Shown here: positions 1 through 8,561 of the stretch, piece after piece
Layout of the letters: each line of letters opens with the position of its first letter
Numbering within the stretch: the stretch's first letter is position 1
Assembly (NCBI GenBank): GCA_037447655.1
Contig: JBBHKE010003321.1
Location: 64,001-82,033 of the forward strand
DNA length: 18,033 nucleotides
Source: Zygnema cylindricum
Taxonomy: Eukaryota > Streptophyta > Zygnematophyceae > Zygnematales > Zygnemataceae
Direction of reading: 5' to 3'
Program-made: the position numbers and the translations under genes
Notes under the pieces: model-generated
The model's input: only the letters and a program-made list of their open reading frames with translations
Told to the model about the DNA's origin: nothing
The model's database searches: none

Positions 1-290
1 TTTATTTATTATTGGTAGAATTGATTTTCGGAAAATAGTTTATTATTTATGTATTTTTATGGGAAATTTTTGGATTTAGAAATTGTTGAGAAAAGAGAAA
101 ATTTGTTGTAATCGGAAAATGAAAATATATATATTGTGTATTATGATATTTGGAAAGATTTATGGAGGCAGCGGAAGCAGTGGTGTAGCGAAGGCGGATT
201 CAAATGGAGGAGGCAGTTGAAGGTGACATTGGTGACAGCTGATGACGTAGTCTCATAGAGTGTGACAGCTGATGACGTGGCATAATGGAT
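1..290. other. AT-rich DNA without a gene; two 17-base direct repeats
   Basis: No credible coding sequence is visible. The first 160 bases are very AT-rich. Further in, the 17-mer gtgacagctgatgacgt occurs at 232-248 and again at 262-278, a 30-base period, and each copy carries a TGACG core of the kind bound by plant bZIP factors. Because an LTR-like segment starts at 316, this stretch could be the degraded internal end of the element that segment belonged to, or unrelated flank. The sequence does not decide between these. Confidence 0.5.
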
Positions 291-343
291 GCACGAAACT
301 AAATTTTCGGGGGAGTGTTGTTTTTGAAGATTTAGTTTCGTGC
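291..343. repeat. 14-base inverted repeat spanning the D-left LTR start
   Basis: GCACGAAACTAAAT (291-304) is the perfect reverse complement of 330-343, with a 25-base spacer. The spacer contains the purine run gggggag (309-315) and the TGTTG that begins the LTR-like segment. A hairpin could therefore form exactly over the presumed polypurine tract and LTR edge. The corresponding edge of D-right (14802) lacks the outer arm, because a different LTR lies there. Confidence 0.6.
309..315 (+). promoter_or_regulatory. Candidate polypurine tract before D-left
   Basis: The run gggggag directly precedes TGTTGTTTTTGAAG, the usual arrangement of a plus-strand priming tract and LTR start. D-right, read on the minus strand, likewise has a purine-rich gaatggag before TGTTATTTTTGAAA. 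The element family to which the tract belongs is not identified. Confidence 0.4.
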
Positions 344-420
344 GTACGCGACATTTCATGCGTACGTGAGGTTTCGTGCGTACGCGACATTTCATGCGTA
401 CGTGAGGTTTCGTGCGTACT
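336..420 (+). repeat. 36-base tandem repeat, about 2.4 copies
   Basis: Two identical 36-base units (336-371 and 372-407) begin tttcgtgcgtacgcgacatt and end cgtacgtgagg, followed by a partial third copy from 408. Each unit contains the palindrome gcgtacgc. The matching part of D-right has only one irregular version, so the expansion is private to this copy. Confidence 0.85.
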
Positions 421-1002
421 CGACGCGATTTGTAATGCGTGAGTACTAACAGAATTTAATGTGGAAGCTGGAATGGATTTGCGGATTGGGGGAGTAATGG
501 TAGGAATTGTTTTTAAGCGTACGGAATCAAATCTGAGTGACGCGAATCAAATTATGGAGAGTACGATTTGCGTAATGTGAAATGGACGACGGATCGCGAA
601 GCGATCCGATGTAATCGATTTTGAAATGTTTTTGTAAAAGTCTGTCGCCCGTACGAAACATAATGTGAGAGGCGCACTTATGAAAAAGACGCGGTTTCGG
701 TACGGAAAAGATTTGGAAAGTACGATTTCATTTCGGCAAGTGGTTCGCGCTATTTTTGGATGTACTATCAAGTGGGTCGTACGTATGTGATGACGGGTTA
801 CTACGTGGACTTATCGACAAGTGACTAAGCAAGTTGTCACTTATGACGCGGATTTGTGGATGCGTCGGTGTAAATATTTGGAGTAACATTGTTTTGTCTT
901 TTACATCATTATAAATTAGTGTTGATTATGATGTTTATTTTTAAGTGATCAATTAGGGTTTTGATAGTGTAATTTGTGTGTGTACGATGTCGTATTTGCA
1001 AA

Positions 1003-1050
1003 CAGGTGTACGCTTACGATTGCTTGACTTTCAGGTGTACGCTTACGATT
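1003..1050 (+). repeat. 19-base direct repeat, 29-base period
   Basis: The sequence caggtgtacgcttacgatt occurs at 1003-1021 and identically at 1032-1050. It lies about 80 bases upstream of the TATA-like run at 1127, within the presumed U3 of D-left, so it could be a duplicated promoter element. Function is not shown. Confidence 0.7.
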
Positions 1051-1126
1051 AGTTTGATTTAATGACAGTTACGTAATTTACGTTGGTTATTTTGACACTT
1101 AGTGATTTGTTAACAGCTCACAAGTG

Positions 1127-1134
1127 TATATATA
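1127..1134 (+). promoter_or_regulatory. TATA-like box of D-left
   Basis: TATATATA followed by gatttgagcttc lies 811 bases into D-left. The inverted copy D-right has ATATATA (14029-14035) 767 bases from its own start. The shared position, rather than the motif alone, supports a promoter role. Start of transcription would be about 30 bases downstream. Confidence 0.5.
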
Positions 1135-1352
1135 GATTTGAGCTTCATTAGAATAATCATCAATGCTGGTTAGTAAAGTGGGGACCGAAGATGTAGACTT
1201 TTAGGGTTGCCGATTAGGTCATGCATTTGAGTAATATGTTTATTGATATACTTTTGTTTATCTAATGTTTATGTGAGATTGCACTCTTTTTGTTATTATT
1301 TATTTATGTTATTTTATGTTTGTTTGATATGCATTATTTATGCATTTGTCCT

Positions 1353-1446
1353 AGGGTTTGCTTATGTTGATTATTCCATCAAACCTTAGATGTTGTCATA
1401 GGGTTTATTTATGTTGATTATTCCATGAAACCCTAAATGTTGTTTG
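1353..1446 (+). repeat. 47-base tandem repeat, two copies
   Basis: Unit 1 (1353-1399) and unit 2 (1400-1446) share agggttt, then (c/t)ttatgttgattattccat, then (c/g)aaacc(t/c)taaatgttg with small changes. Each unit begins agggttt and contains a near-complementary aaaccct, so each can fold into a small hairpin. The following 1447-1559 shows nothing I recognise. The repeat may lie in the R/U5 part of D-left or just beyond it. Confidence 0.7.
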
Positions 1447-1559
1447 TTGCGTCTGTGTACGCATATGGAGGATGCATTTCATATGATTGTTCGTCGACCT
1501 ATTTTTGCTTAGCTTCTTGCATGATAGTTTGGGTCGCTTCTGCGGTCTATTTTAGACCA

Positions 1560-2280
1560 AAGAACAACATAAGGGAAGTAAAGAGAGAGGAGATACTTGA
1601 GGATGTCAAAGAGTGTAGAGTGTATAACTTATAAATCAGAAAGTGAGATGTAGGATCCATAATTGAAAAGGGGAAAAATAAACATAATGAGGATAATTTC
1701 ATAGATAATTTGGAAACAGAAAACTCGTCGGAAAGGGGAGAAGTAAGTCCAAGGGAGGGTTCAAAAGATAGGGGAGAAGAGGAATATTTGATTATAGGTT
1801 TAGGGGAGGAGAAATATATTTTGGGAATAAAATTAGAAAGTGATAGTGGAAAGAATTCCATGGGAGAGAGTGAGTAAAGTTCAAAAAATGTGGTAATTAT
1901 CATGGATAAAAATATGAGTTCGGAAGATGTAGATGTTATGAAAACTTTAATAGGGACTAGTGGTTTTTGGGAAAATTTGGGGGAGGGGTGGATTTGACAT
2001 CACTCATGGGAGTGATGCCATTTATGAAGGTGTGCCTGTAAAAGGGTTAGCATCTAGGTATGTGCTACAGGCTGGGGATGGGGGTGGCTGTTTGAACTGC
2101 AAGTGGGAATCTGGTTTTTGCTCGGATGAAAAATGGATGAGGTGGATAAAATCCTTGCTCCAAGAGCCCGGATTTATGAAAAATGGCATGCAAAACAAAA
2201 TATGTGATGCAATTATTATTTCCGTTCATCTAGTACACTGTTTCAAATACGATTGAATTTTCTTAAAGTTTTATGAAAGG
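1560..2280 (+). pseudogene. Element E: scraps of copia pol (linker, RT, RNase H)
   Basis: Three stretches match the pol of elements A and B in the same order but with large deletions. Near 1603-1632 the peptide EDVKECRVYNL resembles EDVKGYRVYDL of the integrase-RT linker in A. Near 1801-1850 LGEEKYILGIKLESDSGK resembles MGEERYILGIQVERDRERK of B's reverse transcriptase. From about 1989 to 2265 GFDITHGSDAIYEG and later SRYVLQAGD and KSLLQEPGFMKNGMQ follow the RNase H of B (DITTWSDASYGD, KSLFRELGH), ending near a decayed LNF-REK motif. Stops and frameshifts separate the pieces. The catalytic YVDD block is missing. It is a dead fragment of the same copia lineage, opposite in direction to A. Confidence 0.7.
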
Positions 2281-2311
2281 AAAAGAAAAAGAAAAAAAAT
2301 GAGGGGGGAGG
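2276..2311 (+). other. Purine-rich tract after the E RNase H scrap
   Basis: This is an almost unbroken run of A and G ending gaggggggaggg, directly downstream of E's RNase H remnant, where a + strand copia element would have its polypurine tract. It is followed by tgtttgttgttg and then about 140 bases of unassigned sequence up to the LTR edge of element A at 2454. It may be E's plus-strand primer tract, or simple low-complexity DNA. Confidence 0.35.
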
Positions 2312-2414
2312 GTGTTTGTTGTTGTTTGTTTTTTCTGTTTTTTTTTGTGTGTTATTAAGTGTGAGTTGAAAGAAAAAGTAGACTAGGGACCTGTGAATTG
2401 TGTGTGGCAATGGA

Positions 2415-2454
2415 GCCCATAGAAATACACCCCATAAATTTAGTGATTTCAACA
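2415..2454 (-). repeat. Element A 3' LTR stub
   Basis: The minus strand from 2454 reads TGTTGAAATCACTAAATTT, against TGTTGAAATCACTAGATTT at the 5' LTR start (7745). Similarity fades after about 40 bases. The rest of the LTR, about 0.9 kb in the other copy, is missing. The adjacent 2281-2414 matches neither the A nor the B LTR to my eye. Confidence 0.6.
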
Positions 2455-2462
2455 CTCCACTT
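2455..2462 (-). promoter_or_regulatory. Element A polypurine tract
   Basis: The minus strand reads AAGTGGAG immediately before the LTR start TGTTGAAA. The same place in element B reads AAGGAGAG before TGTGGAAA, and the flanks upstream are also alike (GTGTGG, then TTAAAT). The tract would prime plus-strand DNA synthesis in a live element. Confidence 0.6.
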
Positions 2463-2517
2463 ATATTCTAGTCTAATTAGAACTTCTTATTTAATCCACA
2501 CTTTTCTCTACAATATT

Positions 2518-4055
2518 TTAACTTAGGAGAGGGCACATGTTTATCATATCAGCCAACATTTCCCAATTAGCCTTATATACAAGATTCACAATTTTGTTTT
2601 TAACCTTTTCCCTCACAAAACTCAATCTTATGTCCATATGTTTACCCTTGAAATGATTTTTTAGATTGGCTATAATTGGAATGGCATCGTGATTATTACA
2701 AAAAACTTCATGCACTCCCTTTTTCATATACCCCAGTTTTTGCAACAAAGACTTGACCCACATCAACTATTTCACAACAGAACAAGAGGCCATGTACTCA
2801 GCCTCCACAGTGGAATGAGCAACCACCTTTTGTTGTTTGCTACTCCAATAGCAAGCACCTTCCCCCACATACAACACATACCTAGAAGTGCATCTTCTCA
2901 TAGGTGCATCCCCATAACTGGCATCACTCCAAGTAGTGATGTTAGTGTGCTCCCCTCCCAAATGCAACCATAGATTTTTGCTTCCCACCAAATATCTCAT
3001 GACTCTCTTGGCTGTCTCCGAATCTCTCTTTCTAGTATCATTAAGGCTCCTAGTGAGGACTCCAACTGCTGTCGCCATGCCCAGCCTTGTATAGTTCATA
3101 GAGTAGATTAACCTACAATCTGCCTGTAAAGAATAATCTTCATAAACTGTCTCTCTTCTTAACACATGTGATCATCTAAGATAATCGTTCCTCCTTCTAC
3201 ACTCCCATCACTTACTTTCTTCAAGTCCATGGGAGTGGTACAATTGTTAGGCTTTTCCATCAGGAATATCTTAAGTATATTCCCTATAGCTTCTTTCTGA
3301 GTATGTCTGATAATCTTTTCCCCCCTATAAATTTCCATTTGAATTCCCAAAATGTGTCATGCCTCCCCTAAATCCTTCAAGTCAAATCTGCTTCTAAGAT
3401 CTTTCTTTAACTTATTGATCTTTTCAAATTGACTTACTTAACACCACCAAATCATCCACATAAAATGCAATGAAAATAACACCAATCTCATCCTCAAACA
3501 TATTAATAGAATGTTTAGAATTGATCCGGATATATTCTAGACCTGTGAGAAACTCATCTAGTTTCTTATTCTATTGTATGGGAGCCTACTTCAATCCATA
3601 TAAGGACTTTATGAGTTTGCAGACTTTTCTCTCCTCTCCTTCCTCTACAAACCCGTCAAGGTTGCCGCATGAATATTTTTTCCTCTAGCTCACCATTGAG
3701 GTAGGCGGCTTAATATCCATTTGGTGTATTTCCATGTCTTCCGCTCCCGCTAGACTGAGGAGAATCCTTACTGATGAAAATCGAACCACAAAAGCAAAAG
3801 TTTCCTCATAATCTATCCCCTCGTTTTGAGTGAACCCCTTTGCTACCAACCGAGTTTTATATCTTTTATTGGTATTGTCTAGGTTTTATTTCAGTTTAAA
3901 AACCCATTTGCACCCAATCAGTTTTCTGTCCAGAGGAAAGTTCACTAGTTCCCAAGTATTTGCTTCCATGATGGAAGCCATCTCATCATTTATGGCTTTA
4001 ACCCATATGTCTTTCTCTGGATTGTTCATTGCCTCTGAGTATGTTTGAGGCTCAT
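2518..4055 (-). pseudogene. Element A reverse transcriptase-RNase H, broken
   Basis: This is the C-terminal half of copia Pol, which copies element RNA into DNA and degrades the RNA strand. The RT begins near 4050 with NDEMASIMEANTWE and KLIGCKWVFKLK. It continues through a decayed MDIK block near 3720 to FYVDD (catalytic YVDD at 3462-3451) and LVVL. RNase H follows with TTWSDASYGDAPMRRC and TVEAEYMASC. An in-frame TAG at 2769-2767 replaces the glutamate codon expected between SCSVVK and LMWVKSLLQ. After it come the CNNHDAIPI and KHMDIRLSFVREKV motifs, and the frame stops at 2518. Several further frameshifts lie between 3160 and 3750. Motif order and the B copy make the identity secure; activity is excluded. 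Confidence 0.85.
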
Positions 4056-4630
4056 CAGTGTGTGAGCGGCATGTTTCTCCGTAGCCTTTTGCTGCTTATT
4101 CGTCCTCCCTCAAAGTCTGAAAGTGGAAAGGAGGGAAGTCTTGAGTTCCTCCTTACTGTCTCATCCGCTCCCCTATCCATGGATAGGTTTCGGCTCCTCC
4201 TCCTCTTTCCCCTCGTAGTGCCTAGGGCTATGGGGAAATTCCGGTATATCTCCCCTATCTTAGATCTCCCATGAATCTGCAATCACTTTTTCACTCGTGT
4301 CGCTTTCGGGAAGATCCGAGTCCTCCTCACTTTAGACTCAAAACTGATTCCTATCTTCTTGGTATATTTGAAAGGATCAAATGACTTCTCTTCATCTATG
4401 ACAACTACGTGCTTTACCAGAATGATATCTTGTTTAGCTAAGTCATAGACTCTATATCCCTTGACATCCTCATCATATCCCACAAAATATTTAGGTTTCC
4501 CCTTAGCATTTAGTTTCCTGTTTTTCCTATCCGTGTCAAGACTGTAAACTTAACTACCAAATACTTTCAGGTGAGAAATACCTGGTTCCCTTCCATCCTA
4601 TCTCTCATAAGGTGTCATTCCTTTCATGGT
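4056..4630 (-). pseudogene. Element A integrase-RT linker, broken
   Basis: This is the variable segment between the integrase core and the RT. From 4560 to 4283 it reads approximately LDTDRKNRKLNAKGKPKYF, then GYDEDVKGYRVYDL and HVVVIDEEKSFDPFKYTKK, parallel to KLGYLLRYDENVEGYIDYDL in C. Below 4283 it becomes charged and repeatedly frameshifted, before RT starts. The conserved part corresponds to the end of the copia integrase C-terminal region. No catalytic residues are expected here. Confidence 0.7.
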
Positions 4631-5275
4631 TGTGGTTATGACTCTATTTTTAATATAGTTAGCACAGTTCATGGCTTTTGCCCAAAATCATTTTCGTATC
4701 TTCTTATCAGCTAACATACTGCGTACATTATAATCAGAGTCCAATTCAACCTCTCAACTACCCCATTTTCTTCTAGATTTTTAGGTACAGTTTTTTGATG
4801 CTCAACTCCCTCATCCCTCAAGTATTCCTCAAACTTGTTAGAGATATATTCTCCCCCATTATCACTCTTTATTCTCTTAATGGGGGTTCCGTGCAACTTC
4901 TCACTCCAGGCTATATATTCTTTGAAGTAAGTTAGTATTTCAGACTTTGTTTTAAGGAAGTAGACTTTAGAGTATCCAGACCGATTATCAGTAATTTTCA
5001 ACATAAATCTCTTCCCTCCGACCGCAGGTACTTTTGCCAGTCCCCAAATATTTGTGTGGACTAGATCTAGTACTTTCTCACCTCTATATGTGGCAGTTTT
5101 GGGAAAGGAGAGTTTGTGAGTCTTATCTTGAGCAAATCCACTATAATCATCCATCATTTCATTATCTCGAAACTGAATGCCTTTTACTACACCAAGCTTT
5201 TTCATTTCCCTCAGCGTATCAAAGTGCACATGCCCTAACCGATTATGCCAAATCATCAAGTTTGGGACACCAACA
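4631..5275 (-). pseudogene. Element A integrase, first Asp lost
   Basis: Copia integrase inserts the cDNA into the chromosome. The pre-integrase zinc domain shows IWHNRLGHVHFDTLREMKK, but its two cysteines are changed: the DCSGCAQGK seen in B and C reads DYSGFAQDK here. The core begins LDLVHTNIWGLAKVP, where the expected catalytic D of H(T/S)DIWG is N. The second aspartate (KSDNGGEY) and the glutamate (GVVERLN) remain. At the C-terminal end, about 4730-4635, ADKKIRK and AKAMNCANYIKNRV are in a shifted frame with a stop. Loss of one DDE residue and of the zinc ligands means this copy could not integrate DNA even without the frameshifts. Confidence 0.85.
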
Positions 5276-5640
5276 TATTAAGAATTCTTCTTTTTATTAC
5301 TCAGGTTAAGCCTAAACATTCCTTGGCTACCCTTATTTGCTGTGGAGTAGACTTCATCCCCATACTTAGCTATAAAGACTCCTTTTCTATTGAAGTTATC
5401 AAATTCCTTATCATCTAATACAGAGGTAGAGAGAAGGTTTTTACTCAGTTGAGGAATGTAGAGTACATGTGAGAAGGTGAGTATAGAAGTCTAACCCTCC
5501 ACTAGGACTTTCAGATCTACCGAACCCACTATATCTGTACTAACAACTTCCATCCCATATTTATCTTTTGATAGGATCTTTCTTAGCTCAAAAGGCACAT
5601 AATCATATATGCATGGATGCACCCTCGGAATCAATGCCTC
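5276..5640 (-). pseudogene. Element A aspartic protease, broken
   Basis: The protease would cut the Gag-Pol precursor. The expected DSGAS active-site motif reads DSEGAS near 5612-5595, with an extra codon inside the triad. Downstream are VGSVDLKVLVEG, a stop, TSILTFSHVLYIPQLSKNLL and STSVLDDKEFDN. The end, EVYSTANKGSQGMFRLNLSN, leads into integrase. Elements B and C show the same blocks (VGSIDLRVLVEG, VGSVDLRVLVDG). The altered triad and the stop make it inactive. Confidence 0.75.
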
Positions 5641-6770
5641 GAATGGCTCCAAGAGCACACTTCTGTTTTTCGGGGGATCTCTTTCTCCTCCAGATTCTTT
5701 TCAAGAAGGCGCTCCTCATCCTCTTCCTTAGAGGACTCGTCTTTCTCGGTCTCCTCTTTCACATGTGTGACCTCAAGTGCTTTCTTCTTCCCTTCTAAAG
5801 AACCTTTTCCAGAATTCTCTTTGAGACCCAACTCGAATAGCTTGGTACACTCCACCATGAAGTGTCCTATCTTTTTGCATAAATGACAAATACCCTTTGG
5901 GGGCCTCGGTCCTCCTGACTAATCTTTCTCTCCTTTGAACATGCTGTACGGCTTCTTTGAATCATTCCCCTACCGGTCTGTTTCGGCAACTAAAGCTTGA
6001 ATGCTCTTTCCTCCTCTACGTATCTCAATAGTGTTCTCCTGCACAAGTATTATCTGGACCACTGTTTTCCACCTCCAAGAACGGTCATCCATTTCCTACA
6101 TTTGGTACACTATGTTGTCATACTCATCAGGCAACTTCATGATGAGGGTGTTCACTTTCATCCACATTGTACCTGTCCACTTGGCACTCTCCATCTCCAT
6201 ATACAAACAAGAGAGATCATTACAATAGTATAACATTTTCCCCCCTTTGTAAGTGTAATCCCCTAACCTTTGCCCAACCAACTAGAGCTTCCCAATTGTA
6301 CTAGCTCTATATATCTCCACTAAAGTCTTCCACAACTCCTTGGCCTTGAGAATGTGAAGATGGGAGGTTCCCACAGCTTGAGTAAGGTGCCTCAAAATGA
6401 AATGCATGGCAGCCATGTTTGTGTATTCCCACGTTTGTATATCGTTTTCCTAGGTCTTCACAGCAGCTGCTCCATGTGTCGTGGCGATAGCAGTAAGTCG
6501 TGTCTCTTTCCCTTTCACCTTTTCGGACACACTCGTGTCCCCATCTTCTACCTCCTATGTTGGGGCAGATGTTACTTCAAAAAACCTAACTCTACTAAAC
6601 CTCGGTGGGATTCCCTGAGATGGATGTTTGACTTGTCCGTTGACAATACCCCAGTATCAATTTTCACACAATGCCCCTGTCATCATGGCTTCCCAATAAA
6701 TGAACTAAGATCTGTTGAAGATGGGCACCCTAGAGGGTGGGCCCATAACCTGTAACTCTGTATCCCCCAT
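5641..6770 (-). pseudogene. Element A gag, broken
   Basis: Gag forms the virus-like particle and binds element RNA. The likely start is the ATG at 6770, giving MGDTELQVMGPPSRVPIFN; B has SELQVMGPPSKVPIFN at the same place. Then follow FIYWEAMMTGALCE and YWGIVNGQV (about 6690-6630), EYTNMAAMHFILRHLTQAVG near 6360, and YTYKGGKMLYYC with KLPDEYDNIVYQM at 6281-6096. The zinc knuckle CHLCKKIGHFMVEC (CX2CX4HX4C, 5888-5847) is intact. It is followed by a lysine/glutamate-rich tail. Several frameshifts and stops lie between the blocks. The start is only about 70 to 100 bases from the LTR, so the leader is short. Confidence 0.75.
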
Positions 6771-6958
6771 TCGATTTCAAAATTCAGGAAGCCTCTTTGC
6801 AAATTTTGACTGGCCGACTTTCAACTAAGACCACTAATTCCCAAAAAGACAGTATGATTGCACCTTTGTGCGGTCTAAACTCCCCTTAGTCCACAGGAAA
6901 AAAAATCACATAAAACGCCCAACCATGCGATTTGTTATAAAGTTGGAAAGATGCTAAG

Positions 6959-6967
6959 ATATATACA
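6959..6967 (-). promoter_or_regulatory. Possible TATA box in the A 5' LTR
   Basis: The minus strand reads GTATATATC about 780 bases into the LTR, with about 110 bases left to the estimated LTR end. The aligned place in X1 reads cttttatacaaaagg. The motif is plausible but rests on weak sequence alone. Confidence 0.3.
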
Positions 6968-7310
6968 AGATCTTTAGGAGAGAGGCAACTACCTCCTAAA
7001 TTCTCTAAGTCCTAAACCCCTCTCATAACCCTTATCTACTGAAGTACGAACCAATCTCAATACTGTATAGTATGGAAAGGTATGTTGGCCGATGTCCTTT
7101 TTGTACAACCTGTGTAGGACAAGGTCATGGAATGGACGTCTTTCTCTTTCATACTTGTGGAAATGCTCCCTGTGATTCTTGCTTCCCAAAGTTATCTTGC
7201 CATGTGGTGCCGGGTCATGTCACACCCAAAAACGGCCAAAGCGCCATTTTGGGATCACGACAATGATACGTGCCGTCGGATCCAAACCGGCTTTTAATAT
7301 TAGCTGTTGA

Positions 7311-7335
7311 AAACAAATGTTTGGTACATTTGTTT
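7311..7335. repeat. LTR hairpin, element A
   Basis: AAACAAATG (7311-7319) and its reverse complement CATTTGTTT (7327-7335) are separated by 7 bases. Both B LTRs have hairpins with the same ATTTGTTT/AAACAAAT arms at the aligned position, so the palindrome is shared between two LTR families. Confidence 0.65.
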
Positions 7336-7745
7336 CGTGCGGGTTCACATTCTTACCATATTTTAACTAGTCCCTATGTTCTTTATCCATAATTTTTTTT
7401 ATCGGATTGAAGTTTCTAAACAATATTTAAAAAGCATTCAAACCCTATGTAGTCTAATGAACTCATTTGACAAACTGGTTAGAGCTTACGGCTACGCCTC
7501 GCTCTGCCGATCGGATTTCTGAGTCTTGCCAGACTCAACCTTTTGTTGAGAGTGACTTATATTACTCTTGAGTCTTGCCTATAGAGCTAAGGCAGCCATG
7601 CCTCCACCGCCTTTGTTTTTCCTCAGTGACTACAAGAAGTATGAGGGCTAGAGGGAGGAGGTGGAGGGAGGCTATCTATAATTTTTCCTTTAGCTTTTAA
7701 TCTATTCAACCTTAAAGATACCCCCTAAATCTAGTGATTTCAACA

Positions 7746-8110
7746 GTTGGAGAGTGCACGAAAAAGAGATACCAAGAAAGAAGTTGAATACTTTCTTGAT
7801 GAAAATCCTAGATGATTATGAAAACATCGTTAACATGTTTAGGATTTGCTAGATCATCGATGGATTTGGAACTTCGTTGTGGGGATGATTTTGTTTCGGG
7901 AAAGCACAATTGAGATTCTGAGAGAAGGAAAGAGTGTCCAATCATTGGTAGCTGGAACAAACAAGGGAGATAATTATTCCAAGAAACCTTATAGGAACTT
8001 TGGTGGCGGAGAAAAAGAAAACCAATCGGATAGATCTGGAACCAGGCCTCCAAACAGGCACTATCACATTTGTAAGAAGCCAAGACATTGCAACTTTGAG
8101 AACTCTATTG
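7746..8110 (+). pseudogene. Element C gag middle part, split by element B
   Basis: This + strand piece matches the gag of B and A. It opens LESARKRDTKKEVEYF, shifts frame, and gives LDDYENIVNMF (compare LPDEYDNIVYQM in A). Next are RWIWNFVVGMILFRESTIEI (B: IGMILVRENTIEI) and REGKSVQSLVAGTN. It ends in a zinc knuckle start, HICKKPRH, near 8085. The left edge is exactly the terminus of A's LTR. The right edge is the LTR of B at 8111. The continuation of the same gag, NMAKCTKLTQLRLKEG, is found at 15851, on the far side of B. This is therefore half of a gene split by a 7.7 kb insertion. Confidence 0.85.
8105..8110. repeat. Candidate target-site duplication, left copy
   Basis: CTATTG at 8105-8110 borders the left LTR of element B, and CTATTG at 15841-15846 borders its right LTR. 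Copia integration makes 5-base duplications, so five of these six bases would be expected to be the true repeat. The X2 edge appears to have lost its last bases, so the exact limit is unclear. Confidence 0.55.
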
Positions 8111-8555
8111 GTCCTCATAGTAGGCAGCTTACTCTAAGCCCTTAAGATAACCTTGACCCCTTTGAGTTTCCACAAGAATAACTGTTACCGTGACAGATAA
8201 AAACTCTGATCAACATCACCCTGTGAAGACAAGACTCCCCTGAGAAGATAGCAAAAAAAATCTCTGAAAATTCTACTTGAGCAGTAAGTTATGAAGGGTC
8301 AAAGTTGACCTTTTGTATAAAAGCTCTTTGGGAGAGAGTGGTCTACCTAACATTTTTTCTAAATCCTAAATCCCTAATTAAACCTTATACTACATGAGTA
8401 AAGCACCAATCAGATTACTGTGTTGTACACTGAAGTCCAGTTGCCGAAGTACTCTCTGTACGGCCATCGTAAAATATGGCCAAAATGTCGACGCTTGCGA
8501 TATCCGGATTCGTTCCCGTTTTCTCCGCAGATGCTGCAAACTAATGCGGTTGTGC

Positions 8556-8561
8556 CACGTG
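8556..8561. promoter_or_regulatory. G-box in X1
   Basis: CACGTG lies within ccacgtgtcacttgacgtggc, so two ACGT cores occur within about 16 bases. X2 keeps both (CACGTG at 15257-15262, then ttacgtggc). Such pairs are typical of plant abscisic-acid or stress-responsive promoters. Activity in this LTR is inference. Confidence 0.45.

Larger units (their letters stand above)
316..1160 (+). repeat. D-left: LTR-like segment, + strand
   Basis: This segment is a diverged copy of the reverse complement of about 14000-14802. Shared landmarks in order are the start TGTT(G/A)TTTTTGAA, TTAGTTTCGTGCGTACGC, GGATTGGGGGAGT, GACG(A/G)CGGATCG(C/T)GAAGC, CGTACGAAACATAATG and GTGACTAAGCAA. Both copies carry a TATA-like run at a similar distance from the start (811 and 767 bases). 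The TG start after a purine run and the placed TATA suggest an LTR with a U3 of about 0.8 kb. The downstream LTR end is not determined and may lie as far as about 1440. No coding sequence of a D element is visible. Confidence 0.6.
2415..7745 (-). mobile_element. Element A: degraded Ty1/copia retrotransposon
   Basis: Read on the minus strand the order is LTR (7745 to about 6850), gag (6770 to about 5640), protease, integrase, reverse transcriptase, RNase H (stop at 2518), a purine tract at 2462-2455, then the start of a second LTR at 2454. The LTR starts TGTTGAAATCACTA(A/G)ATTTA are nearly the same at 7745 and 2454. The 3' LTR can be followed for only about 40 bases, so the left end is truncated or rearranged. 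Frameshifts and stops occur throughout. I found no matching target-site duplication. The protein sequence is closest in this window to elements B and C. Confidence 0.85.
6850..7745 (-). repeat. Element A 5' LTR
   Basis: The minus strand begins TGTTGAAATCACTAGATTT at 7745. The middle is similar to the X LTRs of element B: ggccaaagcgcc at about 7235, then a related (tt)ttaatattagctgttgaaaa segment and a conserved hairpin, and near the inner end ctaagtcctaaacccctctc. The inner boundary is estimated from where similarity stops, and the leader lies between there and gag. A stretch around 7440-7600 has no clear counterpart in X. The LTR holds no coding sequence; short open frames in it are incidental. 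Confidence 0.7.

Noticed and set aside
141-395. Minus-strand open frame with repeated KCRVRTKPHV-like peptide
   Set aside because: The repeat peptide is just the 36-base DNA tandem array read in one frame. No conserved domain is visible, and it overlaps an LTR edge.
336-420. CRISPR-like array
   Set aside because: Units are contiguous with no spacers, and the setting is a eukaryotic LTR.
5568-5886. Plus-strand frames rich in S, F and L
   Set aside because: These are antisense readings of A's gag tail and protease, whose minus-strand reading has the zinc knuckle and family motifs.
6354-6755. Plus-strand 133-residue cysteine-rich frame
   Set aside because: It is antisense to A's gag N-terminal half, whose blocks match B's gag.
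6770-6860. Canonical primer-binding site (complement of initiator tRNA-Met)
   Set aside because: No TGGTATCAGAGC-like sequence is seen next to any LTR here. The sites are decayed, or a different primer was used.
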